DNA from: Charina bottae
Lineage: Eukaryota > Chordata > Lepidosauria > Squamata > Charinaidae
Reading direction: 5' to 3'
DNA: 64,000 bases
Assembly (NCBI GenBank): GCA_023362775.1
Contig: JALMGJ010000004.1
Location: 49,408,298 to 49,472,297 of the forward strand
Shown: piece after piece, positions 43,856 to 56,296 of the stretch
How positions within the stretch are numbered: the first letter of the stretch is position 1
How the letters are laid out: each line of letters begins with the position of its first letter
Translations under genes and position numbers: made by a program
The notes under the pieces: model-generated
Database searches by the model: none
What the model was told of the DNA's origin: nothing
What the model saw: the letters and a program-made list of their open reading frames with translations, nothing else

Positions 43856-44189
43856 GGGGTGTGGTGGCTCAGCGGGTAAGACGCCAGGCTTGTTGATCGG
43901 AAGATCGCAAGTTCGGAGGTTCGAATCCCTAGCCCTGCGTGTGGAGTGAGCTCCCACACTAGCTCCAGCTCTTGCCAACCTAGCAATTCGAAAGCATGCA
44001 AATGCAAGTAGATTAATAGGTACCACTTCAGTGGGAAGGTAACAGCATTCCTCACGCGTCATGCCGGCTACATGACCGTGGAAGCGTCTTTGGACAACGC
44101 TGGCTCTTTGGCTAACAAACGGAGATGAGCACCGGCCCCTAGAGTCAGACACGACTGCACAAATGTGCGGGGGGAACCTTTACCTTTTT
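43856..44189 (+). mobile_element. tRNA-derived SINE (Sauria-like), copy 3, inside GATA arrays
   Basis: Box A TGGCTCAGCGG at 43865-43875 and box B GGTTCGAATCC at 43918-43928 are both consensus. The body and BovB-like tail (GAGTCAGACACGACTGCAC) are as in the other copies, ending AACCTTTACC. Both flanks are ATAGAT/GATAGA repeats, so no TSD is readable. Confidence 0.9.
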
Positions 44190-44548
44190 ATAGATATAGA
44201 TAGAGATAGATGATAGAGATAGATGATAGAGATAGAGATAGAGATAGAGATAGAGATAGAGATAGAGATAGAGATAGAGATAGAGATAGATAGAGATAGA
44301 GATAGAGATAGAGATAGAGATAGAGATAGAGATAGAGATAGAGATAGAGATAGAGATAGAGATAGAGAGATATAGATATAGATTAGATATAGATATAGAT
44401 ATAGATATAGATGATATAGATGATATAGATGATATAGATGATATAGATATAGATACACAGATACACAGATACACAGATAAACAGATACACAGATACACAG
44501 ATACACAGATACACAGATACACAGATACACAGATACACAGATACACAG
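44190..44548. repeat. GATAGA / ATAGAT / ACAGATAC compound array
   Basis: (GATAGA)n to about 44370, then ATAGAT and GATATAGAT variants to about 44450, then about 12 units of the octamer ACAGATAC up to the next SINE. No coding meaning. Confidence 0.95.
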
Positions 44549-44877
44549 GCGTGGTGGCTCAGCGGGTAAGATGCCAGGCTTGTCGATTGGAAGATTACAC
44601 GTTCGGAGGTTCGAATCCCTAGTCCCGCATGATGGAGTGAGCTCCTTCACTAGCCCCAGCTCTTGCCAACCTAGCAATTCGAAAGCATGCAAATGCAAGT
44701 AGATGAATAGGTACCACTTTGGTGGGTAGGTAACAGCGTTCCGCGTGCGTCATGCCGGCCACATGACCGTGGAAGCATCTTCGGAGAACGCTGGCTCTTC
44801 GGCTAACAAATGGAGATGAGCACCGGCCCCTAGAGTCAGACATGACTGCACAAATGTGCGGGGGGAACCTTTACATT
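44549..44877 (+). mobile_element. tRNA-derived SINE (Sauria-like), copy 4
   Basis: Box A at 44555-44565 and box B at 44608-44618 are consensus. The body and BovB-like tail are intact, ending AACCTTTACAT. It follows the octamer array, precedes a short ATAGATAG tract, and has the same orientation as copy 3. Confidence 0.9.
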
Positions 44878-45400
44878 TATAGATAGATATAGATATAGAC
44901 AGATGTATTAATAATTTTTCTAATGCTCCATGAAACTAGATGACCATTATTTCTGCTGAAATAAGCAACTGCTTTCACATTTTGAATCCCATCCAAAACA
45001 GAGTGGGTCTCAATCCTGAACCCCAGAATTCTCATTACCAACAGCATCTCTGTCTTGTCCGCATTATAATTTCATTATATTCTCTCTCATCTAACTCATT
45101 ATCAACTTTAAACAAAGTTCATTCATTCTGGTTTATTACGGTCACTGACCAGTACAAACAAAGTTCAAGGGATCTGATTTCTTCCTTGGGATTTGATAGT
45201 AAGGATCATCATCAGAATATGGATGGAACCCCATGCTATAGTTCCAAATAACCTACCTCATTACTTTTATATAGAAGTTACAGATAGAGCTTCTGTAACA
45301 TAGATATCAACACCCCACTAGAAATGGATCCAGATAATCAGTTTTATCCAGAAGTCTCTGAAGCAGTAAGCCTATCACTTTCTAAATCATCTTACCCAAG
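44878..45400. other. Unassigned sequence
   Basis: Nothing recognised beyond a short ATAGATAG tract at 44878-44905. Confidence 0.4.
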
Positions 45401-45950
45401 TTGAGAGAGTGGCTTTCAGTTACAAAGACTTTTTGCATGGATGGAGAAAATTTAAAATGTGCAAATGCTGGTAGAAAAGTAGTATATGTAGTGAAGAATA
45501 AATTTATGTCAAAAGTAATGAAAACAGTTGTGTCTAAGAATGTGGTTCTGTCCACTTTGTTATATGGAAGTGAGAATTGGGTATGTCAGGAGTAACATAC
45601 AAATAAGTTAAACGCAGTGGAAAGTATTTGTGTTAAAACAAGAAGAGATGGGGTCAAGACTGACTGGATGAAGAATGTATGTGGAATGAATACAAAAGTG
45701 AATGACTAATACAAAAGAAGTACTTTGAGGTGGTTTGGTCATATAAAAAGAATGAATGGAATCAAGTCTCAAAACAAATATAAGAAAGAAGAGTGAATCA
45801 GTTGAGAGGAAGCAAAAGACTGAGAAAGTTGATGAGATCCTTCAAAAGAAAGAGGTGAGACATTTAAAAACTAAAAGTCAATATTTGAATTGATGCAGTG
45901 AAAGCCTGGATGTTTTTCAGGGTTAGAAAGGTAAGAAAGATATATTGAAT
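45401..45950 (+). mobile_element. Degenerate non-LTR retrotransposon 3' fragment
   Basis: Reading frames with stops give VLSTLLYGSENWVCQE near 45547-45594 and LRWFGHIKRMNG near 45728-45765. Both blocks are typical of the region after the RT active site in RTE/CR1-type LINEs. The fragment is heavily decayed and A-rich. The family is not resolved. Confidence 0.55.
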
Positions 45951-47458
45951 GTTGTTAGTATAAACTAGATTTAGATATATTTCCTTTACTTTTGTCATCT
46001 CATGCTTTTATTTTCTTTGGGTTATTATTTCTTACTCATCATCTACATTTTGCATAACATTGCATTAACTTTAACCGGGAATAACAATAGATAAGTAGGT
46101 ATGTTTGTACGCATGCATGTTCTAGATCCAAAGAGGCTCTCTCCTTTAAGCAGGGGGAGCTCACTCAGGAATACAACAATCACTTCTCATAAACATAGCT
46201 AGCTAATTTAAACAGCCAGATGAGGGCAACCCTAGCCTCTTATGTGCAGACACAGCAGAGATGGAGAAGTAAACTCTGTTACATCCACTGCCATAGAGTA
46301 GGACTGCAAATTGGCCTTAACAAGGACCCTACTCTGTGTTTGAACAAATTCACCCCAAGATTTCCTCCACTTGTGCCACAGCCTTCTACCAGTCGGTTTC
46401 ATTGCTCTCAATTCCCTGGTGAACTAAGGCAATTTATGAGCTCTGCTGTACTGAAGAGAGCACTTAGGAGCAATAGTGTTAATTGCCTGGGCCACATTTG
46501 TGTTCCATTGATCAGCCAGATCTTCAACAGTCAACTAAATAGGAAATAGGAAATTGCTCAAGCACCCCCAGGAAACTATTGATCCAGCAGACACACTGGA
46601 TTGGACAATTTTAACCAGTCTTCCACTGATCCTGGGGCTTACAGCAAGCTCTAGTCAAAAACTGGCCAGAGAATGATCCATGATAATGAAGTTACAACCT
46701 CTTCCTCCTCCACTATCATTGTACATCCAGATATGGAAACTTTGCTGGGAAACCTGATTCTGGATATTGAAGTCTCCAAGTACAAAAAGTTTCACAAGTA
46801 GTTCAGGAAGAAAACCATGTACAATGGAGTAGATAGCTTCTACAATGTCCTGGACAAAACAGCAAACAGTCCACATTGCAGACTAGTGAATGGACCTTCT
46901 GGTCAATGACATAAAGCCACATTACTCTCCATCCTGCTGCATATCAGAGTAATTCAGTGGATCTAACTGGGAGAAATTAATTCCATCTTTATTTCTCAAC
47001 CAGGGTCTCTATGTTATCTGTGAATTCAGCATTCAAGGTTAAACCCTGGTTACAAAATGATTTACCAATAACTGATCTGACTTTAAAAAGAGGATGTTCA
47101 TGCTGGAGAGCTAACTTTAATTGATAGTTTAACTACTTTGGTCAAGCTACAACCTTTGGTCAGATTTCAAGGAGAAAACCAAGCTCAGCTCTACCATTGC
47201 TAGAATAACTATTTATATATATTATGCCTAGCAGTGGCATCCTCACCATTTTTCCACTTTTATCAGAATGATGAAAGCAACTTTGTAGTGCTGCACCACA
47301 AGGTCTGCCCTTTTGGACATGTGTGCAAGGTCGTGATGCACAGAAAAAGTGCATCATGACATCACAACTCTGCCTCTGAGAAGTCTGATCCATCCCCACA
47401 TCCCTCTGCAGATGTCGTTAAGAAATGTAACATGGCATGTCTGTGTATACAGTATGTG
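45951..47458. other. Unassigned sequence
   Basis: A minus-strand frame near 46780 contains LFVLGDFNI, like the GDFN box of LINE endonucleases, but nothing else supports a LINE. No gene recognised. Confidence 0.35.
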
Positions 47459-47683
47459 CATGCCCCTTCAAGTCAGTCTTGACTTCTGGCAACTGCTGAA
47501 CAGGTCCATGCAGTTTTCTTGGTAGATTTTCAGAAGTGGTTTGCCATTGCTTACTTCCTAGGGCTAAGAAAAAGTGACCGTCCAAAAGTCACACAGATGG
47601 CTTTGTACCTAAGGCAGGACTAAAATTCAGTGTCCCAGTTTCTAGCCTTGTGTCTTTAACCACTTCACCAAACTGACTTTCAA
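47459..47683 (-). mobile_element. Old tRNA-derived SINE with a different tail
   Basis: On the minus strand: a head CAGTTTGGTGAAGTGGTTAA (box A-like), a middle GTGACTTTTGGACGGTCACT, then ATGGCAAACCACTTCTGAAAA and a tail with GTTGCCAGAAGTCAAGACTG. This order is typical of an older reptile tRNA SINE of the Sauria/CORE-like type. It is more diverged than the five-copy family and distinct from it. Confidence 0.6.
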
Positions 47684-48404
47684 GATGGCACATATCTCCC
47701 TGTTATTTAAAAAGTCGCATGCAATGGCAGCATATAGAACTACTAGAGTTTCTGAAGTAGATTCACAAGCATTGTGCCAGATTGATGTTCAACTTTTATA
47801 CAGATTATAAAGACATTTAACTATAAACATATTACATGCTTCACTTTCTGCTCTAGCCTTAAAATTATGATGTCAGATTACAATAAGTGGAGCTCAGCCA
47901 ACGGTTGACATTCTTCCTGACATTCTTATGATATTTCTATGGCAGTGTTCTTGGGACAACATTTTCCAGATACTTCAACAACATTAATTCCCATTTAAGA
48001 ATTCAGTGCAGGTTTTCTACAGCAACCTGTGAAAGTGCCAAAACAATTTAACACTGCACTCTACCACAGAGGCAATGTCAATACTAAAATTAATGTTCTG
48101 ACCCAAATGTTGACAGATGAGTGATGTGTAAACTAAATTCTCTCTTCCCAATACTTTACCTTTCTCAGAATTTTAAAGTTATATTGTACATATTTAAAGT
48201 TGATTGAAGAGTTTCTTCAAACCTTTAAAGGTAGATTTATTCCTGTAACTGTTTTTTTTAAAGAAAGGGAGGGGAGATATAGTGTTAATATGCTATCCAC
48301 CAAAAACAAGGTTCACAAATGGTTTTCGATGACACAGATGTAAGGTTTATACCAATGACTTGCTATGCCATTTTGTATGCCTTTACTTTCCAAGGATTTC
48401 AAGC
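47684..48404. other. Unassigned sequence
   Basis: No gene or repeat recognised. It is the 3'-side flank of the BovB. Confidence 0.4.
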
Positions 48405-48416
48405 ACTGATGTTGAT

Positions 48417-51400
48417 TTGTTGTTGTTTATTCGTTCAGTCGCTTCCGACTCTTCGTGACTTCATGGACCAGCCCATGCCAGAGCTTCCTGTCGGCCGTCA
48501 CCATCTCCAGCTCCCCCATGGTTGAGTCTGTCACCTCCAGAATATCATCCATCCATCTTGCCCTTGGTCGGCCCCTCTTCCTTTTGCCTTCCACTTTCCC
48601 TAGCATCAGCTTCTTCTCCAGGGTATCCTGTCTTCTCATTATGTGGCCAAAGTACTTCAGTTTTGCCTTTAATATCATTCCCTCAAGTGAGCACTCTGGC
48701 TTTATTTCCTGGGGTATGGACTGGTTTGATCTTCTTGCAGTCCAAGGCACTCTCAGAATTTTCCTCCAACACCACAGTTCAAAAGCATCTATCTTCCTTC
48801 GCTCAGCCTTCCTTATGGTCCAGCTCTCACAGCCATAGGTTACTACAGGGAATACCATTGCTTTAACTATGCGGACCTTTGTTGTCAGTGTGATGTCTCT
48901 GCTCTTAACTATTTTATCAAGATTTGTCATTGCTCTCCTCCCAAGAAGTAGACATCTTCTGATTTCCTGGCTGCAGTCAGCATCTGCAGTAATCTTTGCG
49001 CCTAGAAATACAAAGTCTGTCACTGCCTCCACTTTTTCTCCCTCTATTTGCCAGTTATCAATCAAGCTGGTTGCCATAATCTTGGTTTTTTTGAGGTTTA
49101 ACTGCAGCCCAGCTTTTGCACTTGCTTCTTTCACCTTCATCATAAGGCTCCTCAACTCCTCCTCGCTTTCAGCCATCAAAGTGGTATCATCTGCATATCT
49201 AAGATTGTTAATGTTTCTTCCAGCGAATTTAACTCCAGCCTTGGATTCCTCAAGCCCAGCACGTCGCATGATGTGTTCTGCGTACAGGTTGAATAGGTAG
49301 GGTGAGAGTATACAGCCCTGCCGTACTCCTTTCCCAATCTTAAACCAGTCCGTTGTTCCGTGCTCTGTTCTAACCGTTGCTACTTGGTCGTTATACAGAT
49401 TCCTCAGGAGGCAGACAAGATGCCTTGGTATCCCCATACCACCAAGAACTTGCCACAATTTGTTATGATCCACACAGTCAAAGGCTTTAGAATAGTCAAT
49501 AAAACAAAAATAGATGTTTTTCTGAAACTCCCTGGCTTTCTCCATTATCCAGCGGATATTGGCAATTTGGTCTCTAGTTCCTCTGCCTTTTCTAAACCCA
49601 GCTTGTACATCTGGCAATTCTCGCTCCATGAATTGCTGGAGTCTACCTTGCAAGATCTTGAGCATTACCTTACTGGCATGTGAAATAAGTGCCACTGTTC
49701 AATAGTTTGAACATTCTTTAGTGCTTCCCTTTTTTGGTATGGGGATATAAGTTGATTTTTTCCAATCTGATGGCCATTCTTGTGTTTTCCAAATTTGCTG
49801 GCATATGGCATGCATCACCTTGACAGCATCATCTTGCAAGATTTTAAACAGTTCAGCTGGGATACTGTCGTCTCCTGTTGCCTTGTTATTAGCAATGCTT
49901 CTTAAGGCCCATTCAACCTCACTCTTCAGGATGTCTGGCTCTAACTCACTGACCACACCATCAAAGCTATCTCCAATATTATTATCCTTCCTATACAGAT
50001 CTTCCGTATATTCTTGCCACCTTTTCTTGATCTCTTCTGCTTCTGTTAGGTCCTTACCATCTTTGTTTTTGATCATACCCATTTTTGCCTGGAATTTACC
50101 TCCGATGTTTCTAATTTTCTGGAAGAGGTCTCTTGTCCTTTCTATTCTCTTGTCTTCTTCCACTTCCACGCATTGCTTGTTTAGAAATAATTCCTTATCT
50201 CTTCTGGCTAACCTCTGGAATTTTGCATTTAATTGCGCTTATCTCCCCCTATCACTGTTGCCTTTTGCTTTCCTTCTTTCTTGGGCTACTTCTAGTGTCT
50301 CAGCAGACAGCCATCTTGCCTTCTTGGTTTTATTTTTCTTTGGGACGTTTTCTGTTGCCGCCTCCTGAACAATGTTGCGAACTTCTGTCCATAGTTCTTC
50401 CGGGACCCTATCTACTAAATCTAGTCCCTTAAATCTATTCTTCACCTCCACTGCATATTCATTAGGAATATTAGTGAGCTCATATCTAACTGATCTGTGG
50501 GTCTTCCCTATTCTCTTTAGTCTGATTCTAAATTTTGCAATAAGAAGTTCGTGATCTGAACTACAGTCAGCTCCAGGTCTTGTTTTTACCGACTGTATAG
50601 ATGTCCGCCACCTTTGGCTGCAAAGGATGTAGTCAATCTGATTTCGGTGTCGACCATCTGGTGAAGTCCATGTATAAAGTCGTCTTTTAGGTTGTTGGAA
50701 GAGAGTGTTTGTTATGCACAGTGAGTTGTCTTGGCAAAATTCTATCAGCCTATCTCCTGCTTCATTTTGTTCTCCCAGACCATGCTTGCCTGTAATTCCA
50801 GGTGTCTTCTGACTACCCACCTTAGCATTCCAGTCTCCTGTAATGAAAATAACATCTCTTTTTGGTGTATTATCCAGTAGGTGCTGCAGATCCTCATAGA
50901 ACTGATCTACTTCTGCTTCTTCAGCATCTGTGGTTGGGGCGTATATTTGGATCACTGTGATGTTAAATGGCTTACCCTGAATTCGAATTGAGATCATTCT
51001 ATCGTTTTTTGGATTGTATTCAAGCACTGCTTTAGCCACTTTATTATTAATTATGAAGGCTACTCCATTTCTTCTGTGGTCCTCTTGTCCACAGTAGTAG
51101 ATCTGGTGGTTATCTGATGTGAAGTGGCCCATCCCAGTCCATTTCAGTTCACTGACACCTAAGATGTCTATATTTAATCTTGACATCTCACCAATAACCA
51201 CATCCAATTTGCCCTGGCTCATAGATCTTACATTCCAGGTTCCTATGGTGTGTTGATCTTTAGAACATCGGATTCGTCGTTCACCACCAGCACCGTCGGC
51301 CGCTAGCCGTCCTTTCGGCTTTGAGCTAGCTGTGTCATCACATCTGGGGCTAGTTGAACGTATCCTCTGTTCTTCCCCAGTAGCATTTTGACCATCTTCC

Positions 51401-51640
51401 GACCTGGGAGTCCCATCTTCCGATGGTATACCGACATATCTCTGGTTGTACTGATCCATTTAGTTTTCACGGCAAGAATACTGGGGTGGGTTGCCATTAC
51501 CTTCCCCAGGGATCGTATTTAGTCTGACCTCTCTGCCACGACCTTCCCGTCTTGGGTGTCCCTTCACGGTTTAGCTCATGGTTTCATTGAGGTGCTCAAG
51601 CTCCAGCACCACGACAAGGTAACGATCTCCTTTGCTGGAG
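48417..51640 (-). mobile_element. BovB (RTE-clade) LINE, essentially full length
   Basis: A 3,224-bp element on the minus strand with a perfect 12-bp target-site duplication ACTGATGTTGAT (48405-48416 and 51641-51652). The 3' end at 48417 is the characteristic ACGAATAAACAACAACAA. The 5' end at 51640 starts CTCCAGCAAAGGAGATCG. The length fits full-length BovB, and the reading frame is continuous apart from two stops. It is the reference against which the fragments at 2502, 10925 and 28758 were recognised. BovB is known for horizontal transfer between squamates and ruminants. Confidence 0.96.
48427..51459 (-). pseudogene. BovB polyprotein: APE endonuclease plus reverse transcriptase (two stops)
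   Basis: One frame of 1,011 codons including the terminal stop, broken by a TAA at 50239-50241 and a TGA at 49699-49701. The second, in ECSNY*TVALISHASK, looks like a CpG-decay change of CGA. Endonuclease: TIGTWNVRSM, ISELKW-like VSELKW (catalytic Glu), YAPTTDAEE, ITGDWNAKVG, RNQIDYILCS and SSDHELLIAK. RT: NKATGDDSIPAELFK, FRKGRGTRDQI, motif A FIDYSKAFDCVDH, GVRQGCILSPYLFNLYAE and YADD (residues 167-170 after the second stop). The C-terminus has the basic GKVEGKRKRGRPRARWMDD. All visible catalytic residues are kept. Read-through or repair would be needed for activity. The start at 51457-51459 is the most upstream ATG in frame. Confidence 0.95.
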
Positions 51641-51652
51641 ACTGATGTTGAT

Positions 51653-52861
51653 GGAAACCCTCAATTGCATGACATCATCCACTGAGGCTTTCCAAGGCAC
51701 CACTTTTATCATTTCAGCCCAGCGAATGCTGTTTAGAAATGGCAACTCTCAGAGCTTCAAGGATGGCCCTTATTCCCATTCCTTCACCCTGCCTCCACAG
51801 TCCTCCTCCTGTGGCAACAAGCTTGCTTGGTAGTCAACCATGCTTGTAAACCACACTGAATTATTCTCATATGGTGGTACCCAAATTAATAAATGGTGAC
51901 TAAACAGAGAAGGTGCCTGAATGGCAGTATTACAGTGGTTTGGGAGGCAATGGAACTTTCCTACCATGACAAGTAAGAAACTTTGGAGGGTTTTTAAGGT
52001 ATGTGATTTTTTTTAACAATTAACTTCCTCTGATATTATCCTCAAATTAATTCTAGGATTCTATTCAAAACCATAGACAAAACGGGTAAAAAAGAGAAAA
52101 CAGAAGATCAATTTCTTTCCTTTATGAAGGGGGAAATGGGAGGGGGTGCTGTTTTTGTTTTTGTCCTTTTTGGCATACACCTGCTGTAACTGCAAGACCA
52201 GAATGAGGCACTTCATTATTGGCCAGCTTGAAAGAGTAACAAGTGAGTACTGCTTAGCTGATGATATTCTGTAAACATTAGGCTTGCAAACATATAAACA
52301 AAACTATAATCATGGACTCCTGCTGTCCAAATAATCAAACAGCTCAGATTAGTCTCGGTGTCAAGTCTCACTCAGCTGGGCAAGACCTAGGAAGCAAGAA
52401 TAATATAGATTTCAGAAACATATCTTTAATATTAGTCTATGGATAAATATAGAATTTTGGGAATTGTCTGGGAAATTTCCCACCTTCATTTATAGTGAGT
52501 GAATTAAAGTGGAATCTCTTTGAATATTTGAAATGATTCTTCCCAGGTTTCTTGTTGTGGAATATGACATAAATTGTGGATTATGAGATAAATTGCCTAT
52601 CTCTTCCTTCCTTTTCAGCCTTCCCACACTCTGTCACACTCGGGTAAATTTTAAACTAGGCTAAGAAAGAGTGGGAGATGGAAAGTATTGCTTTAATGAG
52701 TTAACTATTACAACTCTTACAGCAGCTTCTGTTTTTAGGCATATGCAAAGAGGTGCTGAGCTTGCATAAATTCTGAAGGACTTCTGAATCATTTTCCAAA
52801 TGTGCACAGACTTTTTCTGTGAATATTTGGCTTGGAGATCATCGGGCAGCATGCTCTATCT
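51653..52861. other. Unassigned sequence
   Basis: Contains the first copy of a 68-bp direct repeat (52574-52641), whose second copy is at 53251-53318. No gene recognised. Confidence 0.45.
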
Positions 52862-52869
52862 CTCTAGAA

Positions 52870-53151
52870 CAGGGGTGGGGAACCTTTTTTCTGTCAAGGG
52901 CCATTTTGATATTTATAATATCATCCACGGACCGGGGGGTGGGTTTGTGGGCGGGAACCAATCACGTGGAAGGGGGTGGGTTTTGCAGGCGGGAGCCAAT
53001 TGCGTGCACTTGGGGTGGGGTTTGCAGGCGGGTGCTAATCGCACGTACTGGGGGGCTGGGTTCGCGGGCGCCTGCAGTTGCCTTGGCAGGGCCAGACCAA
53101 ATGATTTTGCAGGCCTTATACGGCCCGCAGGCCGGACGTTCCCCACCCCTG
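52870..53151. mobile_element. Non-autonomous hAT element (short relative of 31814-32377)
   Basis: A 282-bp element with perfect 8-bp duplication CTCTAGAA (52862-52869 and 53152-53159). Termini are CAGGGGTGGGGAACC and CAGGGGTGGGGAACG in inverted orientation. The interior has about four GCGGGAGCCAATCGC-type units (52935-53060) as in the 31.8-kb element, but lacks its long triplet tract. No transposase. Confidence 0.93.
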
Positions 53152-53159
53152 CTCTAGAA

Positions 53160-55439
53160 GATGAACATATATCAGTGGTTATGTTGTTGTTTGTTACTCA
53201 CATATATATTGTTTTATTCCCACTTTATCTCTTCATTTTGGTGTTATTAGTTGTGGATTATGAGATAAATTGCCTATCTTTTCCTTCCTTTTCAGCCTTC
53301 CCATACTCTGTCACACTCTGTAAACTAATCAATGCACATATGTATACTCACAAACAATCCTTTTTTAAATACTTACATGGAGTTGAATGAATGGGTTTTT
53401 ATTTAAATAGTCTTTGGCCAATCAACAGAATAAAATAAAATCTACAACTGGACGATCATACTTAAATAAAATCAAAAACTGTATAATATACAAAAGTATA
53501 TATAGTTTGTTTTTTATTATGCTGTTTTTGATTTTCAACAGTGTTGCTTGCTGTTTTTAAATAAACTATTTTATAAAATACATCCTGCTGATGAGCCAAG
53601 AATAACACCTTTCATCCTGTGAGGAGCACAGGACAAGTCTGTTTTGGAAGTACAGGGAAAGCCACACGTCAAAACAGAAGGGAACAGGTAGGATTGGAGG
53701 CTCAGACAAACCAGCCAGAGACCTGCTGCTGCCTCATCTGCTACCTGAACCATCTGCTTTGCTTTGCCTAATTGCAAAAAAGAATGGATCTCTACAAATA
53801 AAAGATGACAAAACAGATGAAAAGGTAAGGTCTTAAAATCATCTGGAGATGCCTCTGGAGGGTTAACTGTGTAAACACATTGCTGTGTTAACCTACACAT
53901 GCCCAGATGGTTTAGAGTATAAATGTAGAACCTTTATGTCCCTGAATGCCTTAGCAACCTGTTCTTAGGTTGAACTGCAACATACATTTTTTAAAAAATA
54001 TGTAAGCAGAGCAATCAATAGTATCCACTATAAACCATAACCATTCATTTACTGTATGCAAAATGATGATAATTTGCAGTTCAGGCCTTGATTGTTCTCT
54101 CACCCTGAATTCAGATTATGCCACTGATGTCAAGAGATAGACATGACAGCATGATGGCAATACAAAATATGTGGGAATGTATGCATTCTGAATAAATCAT
54201 ACATCAAGTGATCTAATGGAGGATTTTTTCTTTTTTTTCCAACTAATGATAAAACATTTTTTAAAAATAGCTATCTTTATATTGCTTGCATTTTGTGAGA
54301 TTCATTTTTTCCCCTTCAGTTCAAACCATTTCTACATGATAGGGTTCGACCATGAGTCCAGCTTCATATTGTGCCGTATTGTAAAATCATACAAAGCAGA
54401 AAACAAATGCTTAGTTATTGTACTTTGGAGAATGTCTCAGTTTCTTTATGTATGATGTACATATAATTTTTTTCAATCCAGCTACTTTTCCATTAAGAAA
54501 ATGTTACTGAAGTAAACAAAAAAAAATGATTAAAATGGTACTTTAAAATAATAATGATAATTATATATACAGTATGACAGCATTGGTTCATTTCTGTCTT
54601 TTCCTTTCCTGTCTATTACCAAAGTGCAAATGCACACTCTTCTAGTATTGATTGATTTTGATGTGATTCTACACATGAATTTATCCCAATTTTTCATCAA
54701 TGCATAGAAGCACACAAAGGATACTGATGTAATTGAGAATACATCAACAAACTTTTTGTGGTATGCTGTCAGATTTCTTCATTTAAAAAGTAGAGGAACA
54801 CTGGGAAAGATATGGACCATAAAAGCAAGTTAACATTTTTTTCTACAATTACGTTTAAATTGTTCTAATCTATTTTTCAAGCTTGCCCTGAATTAACTGT
54901 GTTTATCTTTCCAATCTTTCTGGCATTAATAATAGACATGGCTTAAATAGACTTAATCTATTTGAAGATATAAAAAGTGATGCCAATTATTTGTAGTATG
55001 TATGTATAAGATTATTTTTTATATTTTCAGCTAATACTAGCAAACATAATATTGCTAATCAGAAGAACGTAGTCTTTCTGCTGAGCTCGTTGATACAAAT
55101 TCTTAGGGCAACTAGTTAAACCAAGCAATCAAAGTTGTCTATGGACCCTGAGTTGGATCAGGGAACAGCAAACAAGCTGAACTGGCCAGAGATTACAAAA
55201 TCATTGCTAGATAGATCAAAGTCAAGCCATCAATCAACAAAAAGACCTTGCCTTCCAGAAATTTCCTGCTGTTTCAGTATACCTTTGTTTAGATCACCCA
55301 ACAACATTTTGAAGAAAAGTGCTTTTTAAAAAGTGGAATAAGTTCAAATTTTTCATTATTTGTGAAAATTATAGATATTCTTCTTGATCATATGATAGTC
55401 TACAAATTTTGAAATATAAAACATTGCTTCAAGTGACTG
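53160..55439. other. Unassigned AT-rich sequence
   Basis: The second copy of the 68-bp repeat is at 53251-53318. The remainder shows no gene, RNA or transposon that I recognise. Confidence 0.4.
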
Positions 55440-56265
55440 GCAACAGCAGAATTCAAAGATTCATGTCAGAAGTTTTCCTTTCACCTGGACTTCCAGTGGA
55501 GGCATGGCAAGCTGAACACATCTCCCTGGAGAGCGGAGACGATGCCCATGGTAAAGGCCAAAGAACTGGTGAGTAGACTGGTACTTTGGAACTCTCTGGA
55601 CAAGGAGAGGAGTTTGCCCACATGTGCTTGAGACAGCTGCTCCATACGAGGGGACCATAGGACAGTGGTCTCCTGTGGGTTTGAGCACCGGGAGACGAAG
55701 GGATCAAGCCATCATGCTCACAACTATGGCAGAGCCCTTTAAAGGACACTAAGTTCACTAGCCTCACTTCTAATCACCTTTAGAAATTGGTTATCTAACC
55801 ATCTTAAAGATATTAGAGAACTTCGGAATGACAAGTTTGACCTGGTGAGTCTATCTTCATTTCTGTACAAAATAAAAATTAACTACAAGTTTAAGAACTT
55901 AAAGAATTTGAAATAAATGGCAAAAAGCTAAATAAGATTTCAAACCAAGAAAGATATAAACAAATTAAGGGTTCAGACAAATTTGGAATATTGAAACTTT
56001 TACTGTAAGATTTTGGAACTAATTATATAAAATAAACAGCTTTACATGGGAACCAGAATTATTTTGTCTACTGTCAGTCATAACAGAGACCTTATTATTT
56101 AAATTGGACACTAGAGGGGTTAAAGACTCCAGGCAAAAAGAAAAAAAAACCCTTGCCTTAGGTTTTGATTAGGATTGAAATTTACAAAATGACATAAAAT
56201 ACTATAATATTTGGAGTCTGTGGCTTGAATCATGTCAACTGGATTTCTATTTTCTTAGTGGAAAC

Positions 56266-56296
56266 GTTTCACTCCTTATCCAAGGAGCTTCTTCAG
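56266..56296 (-). ncRNA. Hammerhead-ribozyme-like core, PLE family 1 (left, inverted)
   Basis: The minus strand gives CTGAAGA, A, stem GCTCCTT / AAGGAGT with loop GGAT, then GAAAC. It is the inverted counterpart of 57430-57460. Confidence 0.5.

Noticed and set aside
43643..44698. Long frames of IDIDID, YLYLYL and SISISI
   Set aside because: Artefacts of GATA-type microsatellites continuing into SINE sequence.
46655..46876. LINE endonuclease on the minus strand (LFVLGDFNI)
   Set aside because: A single short motif without neighbouring endonuclease or RT blocks.
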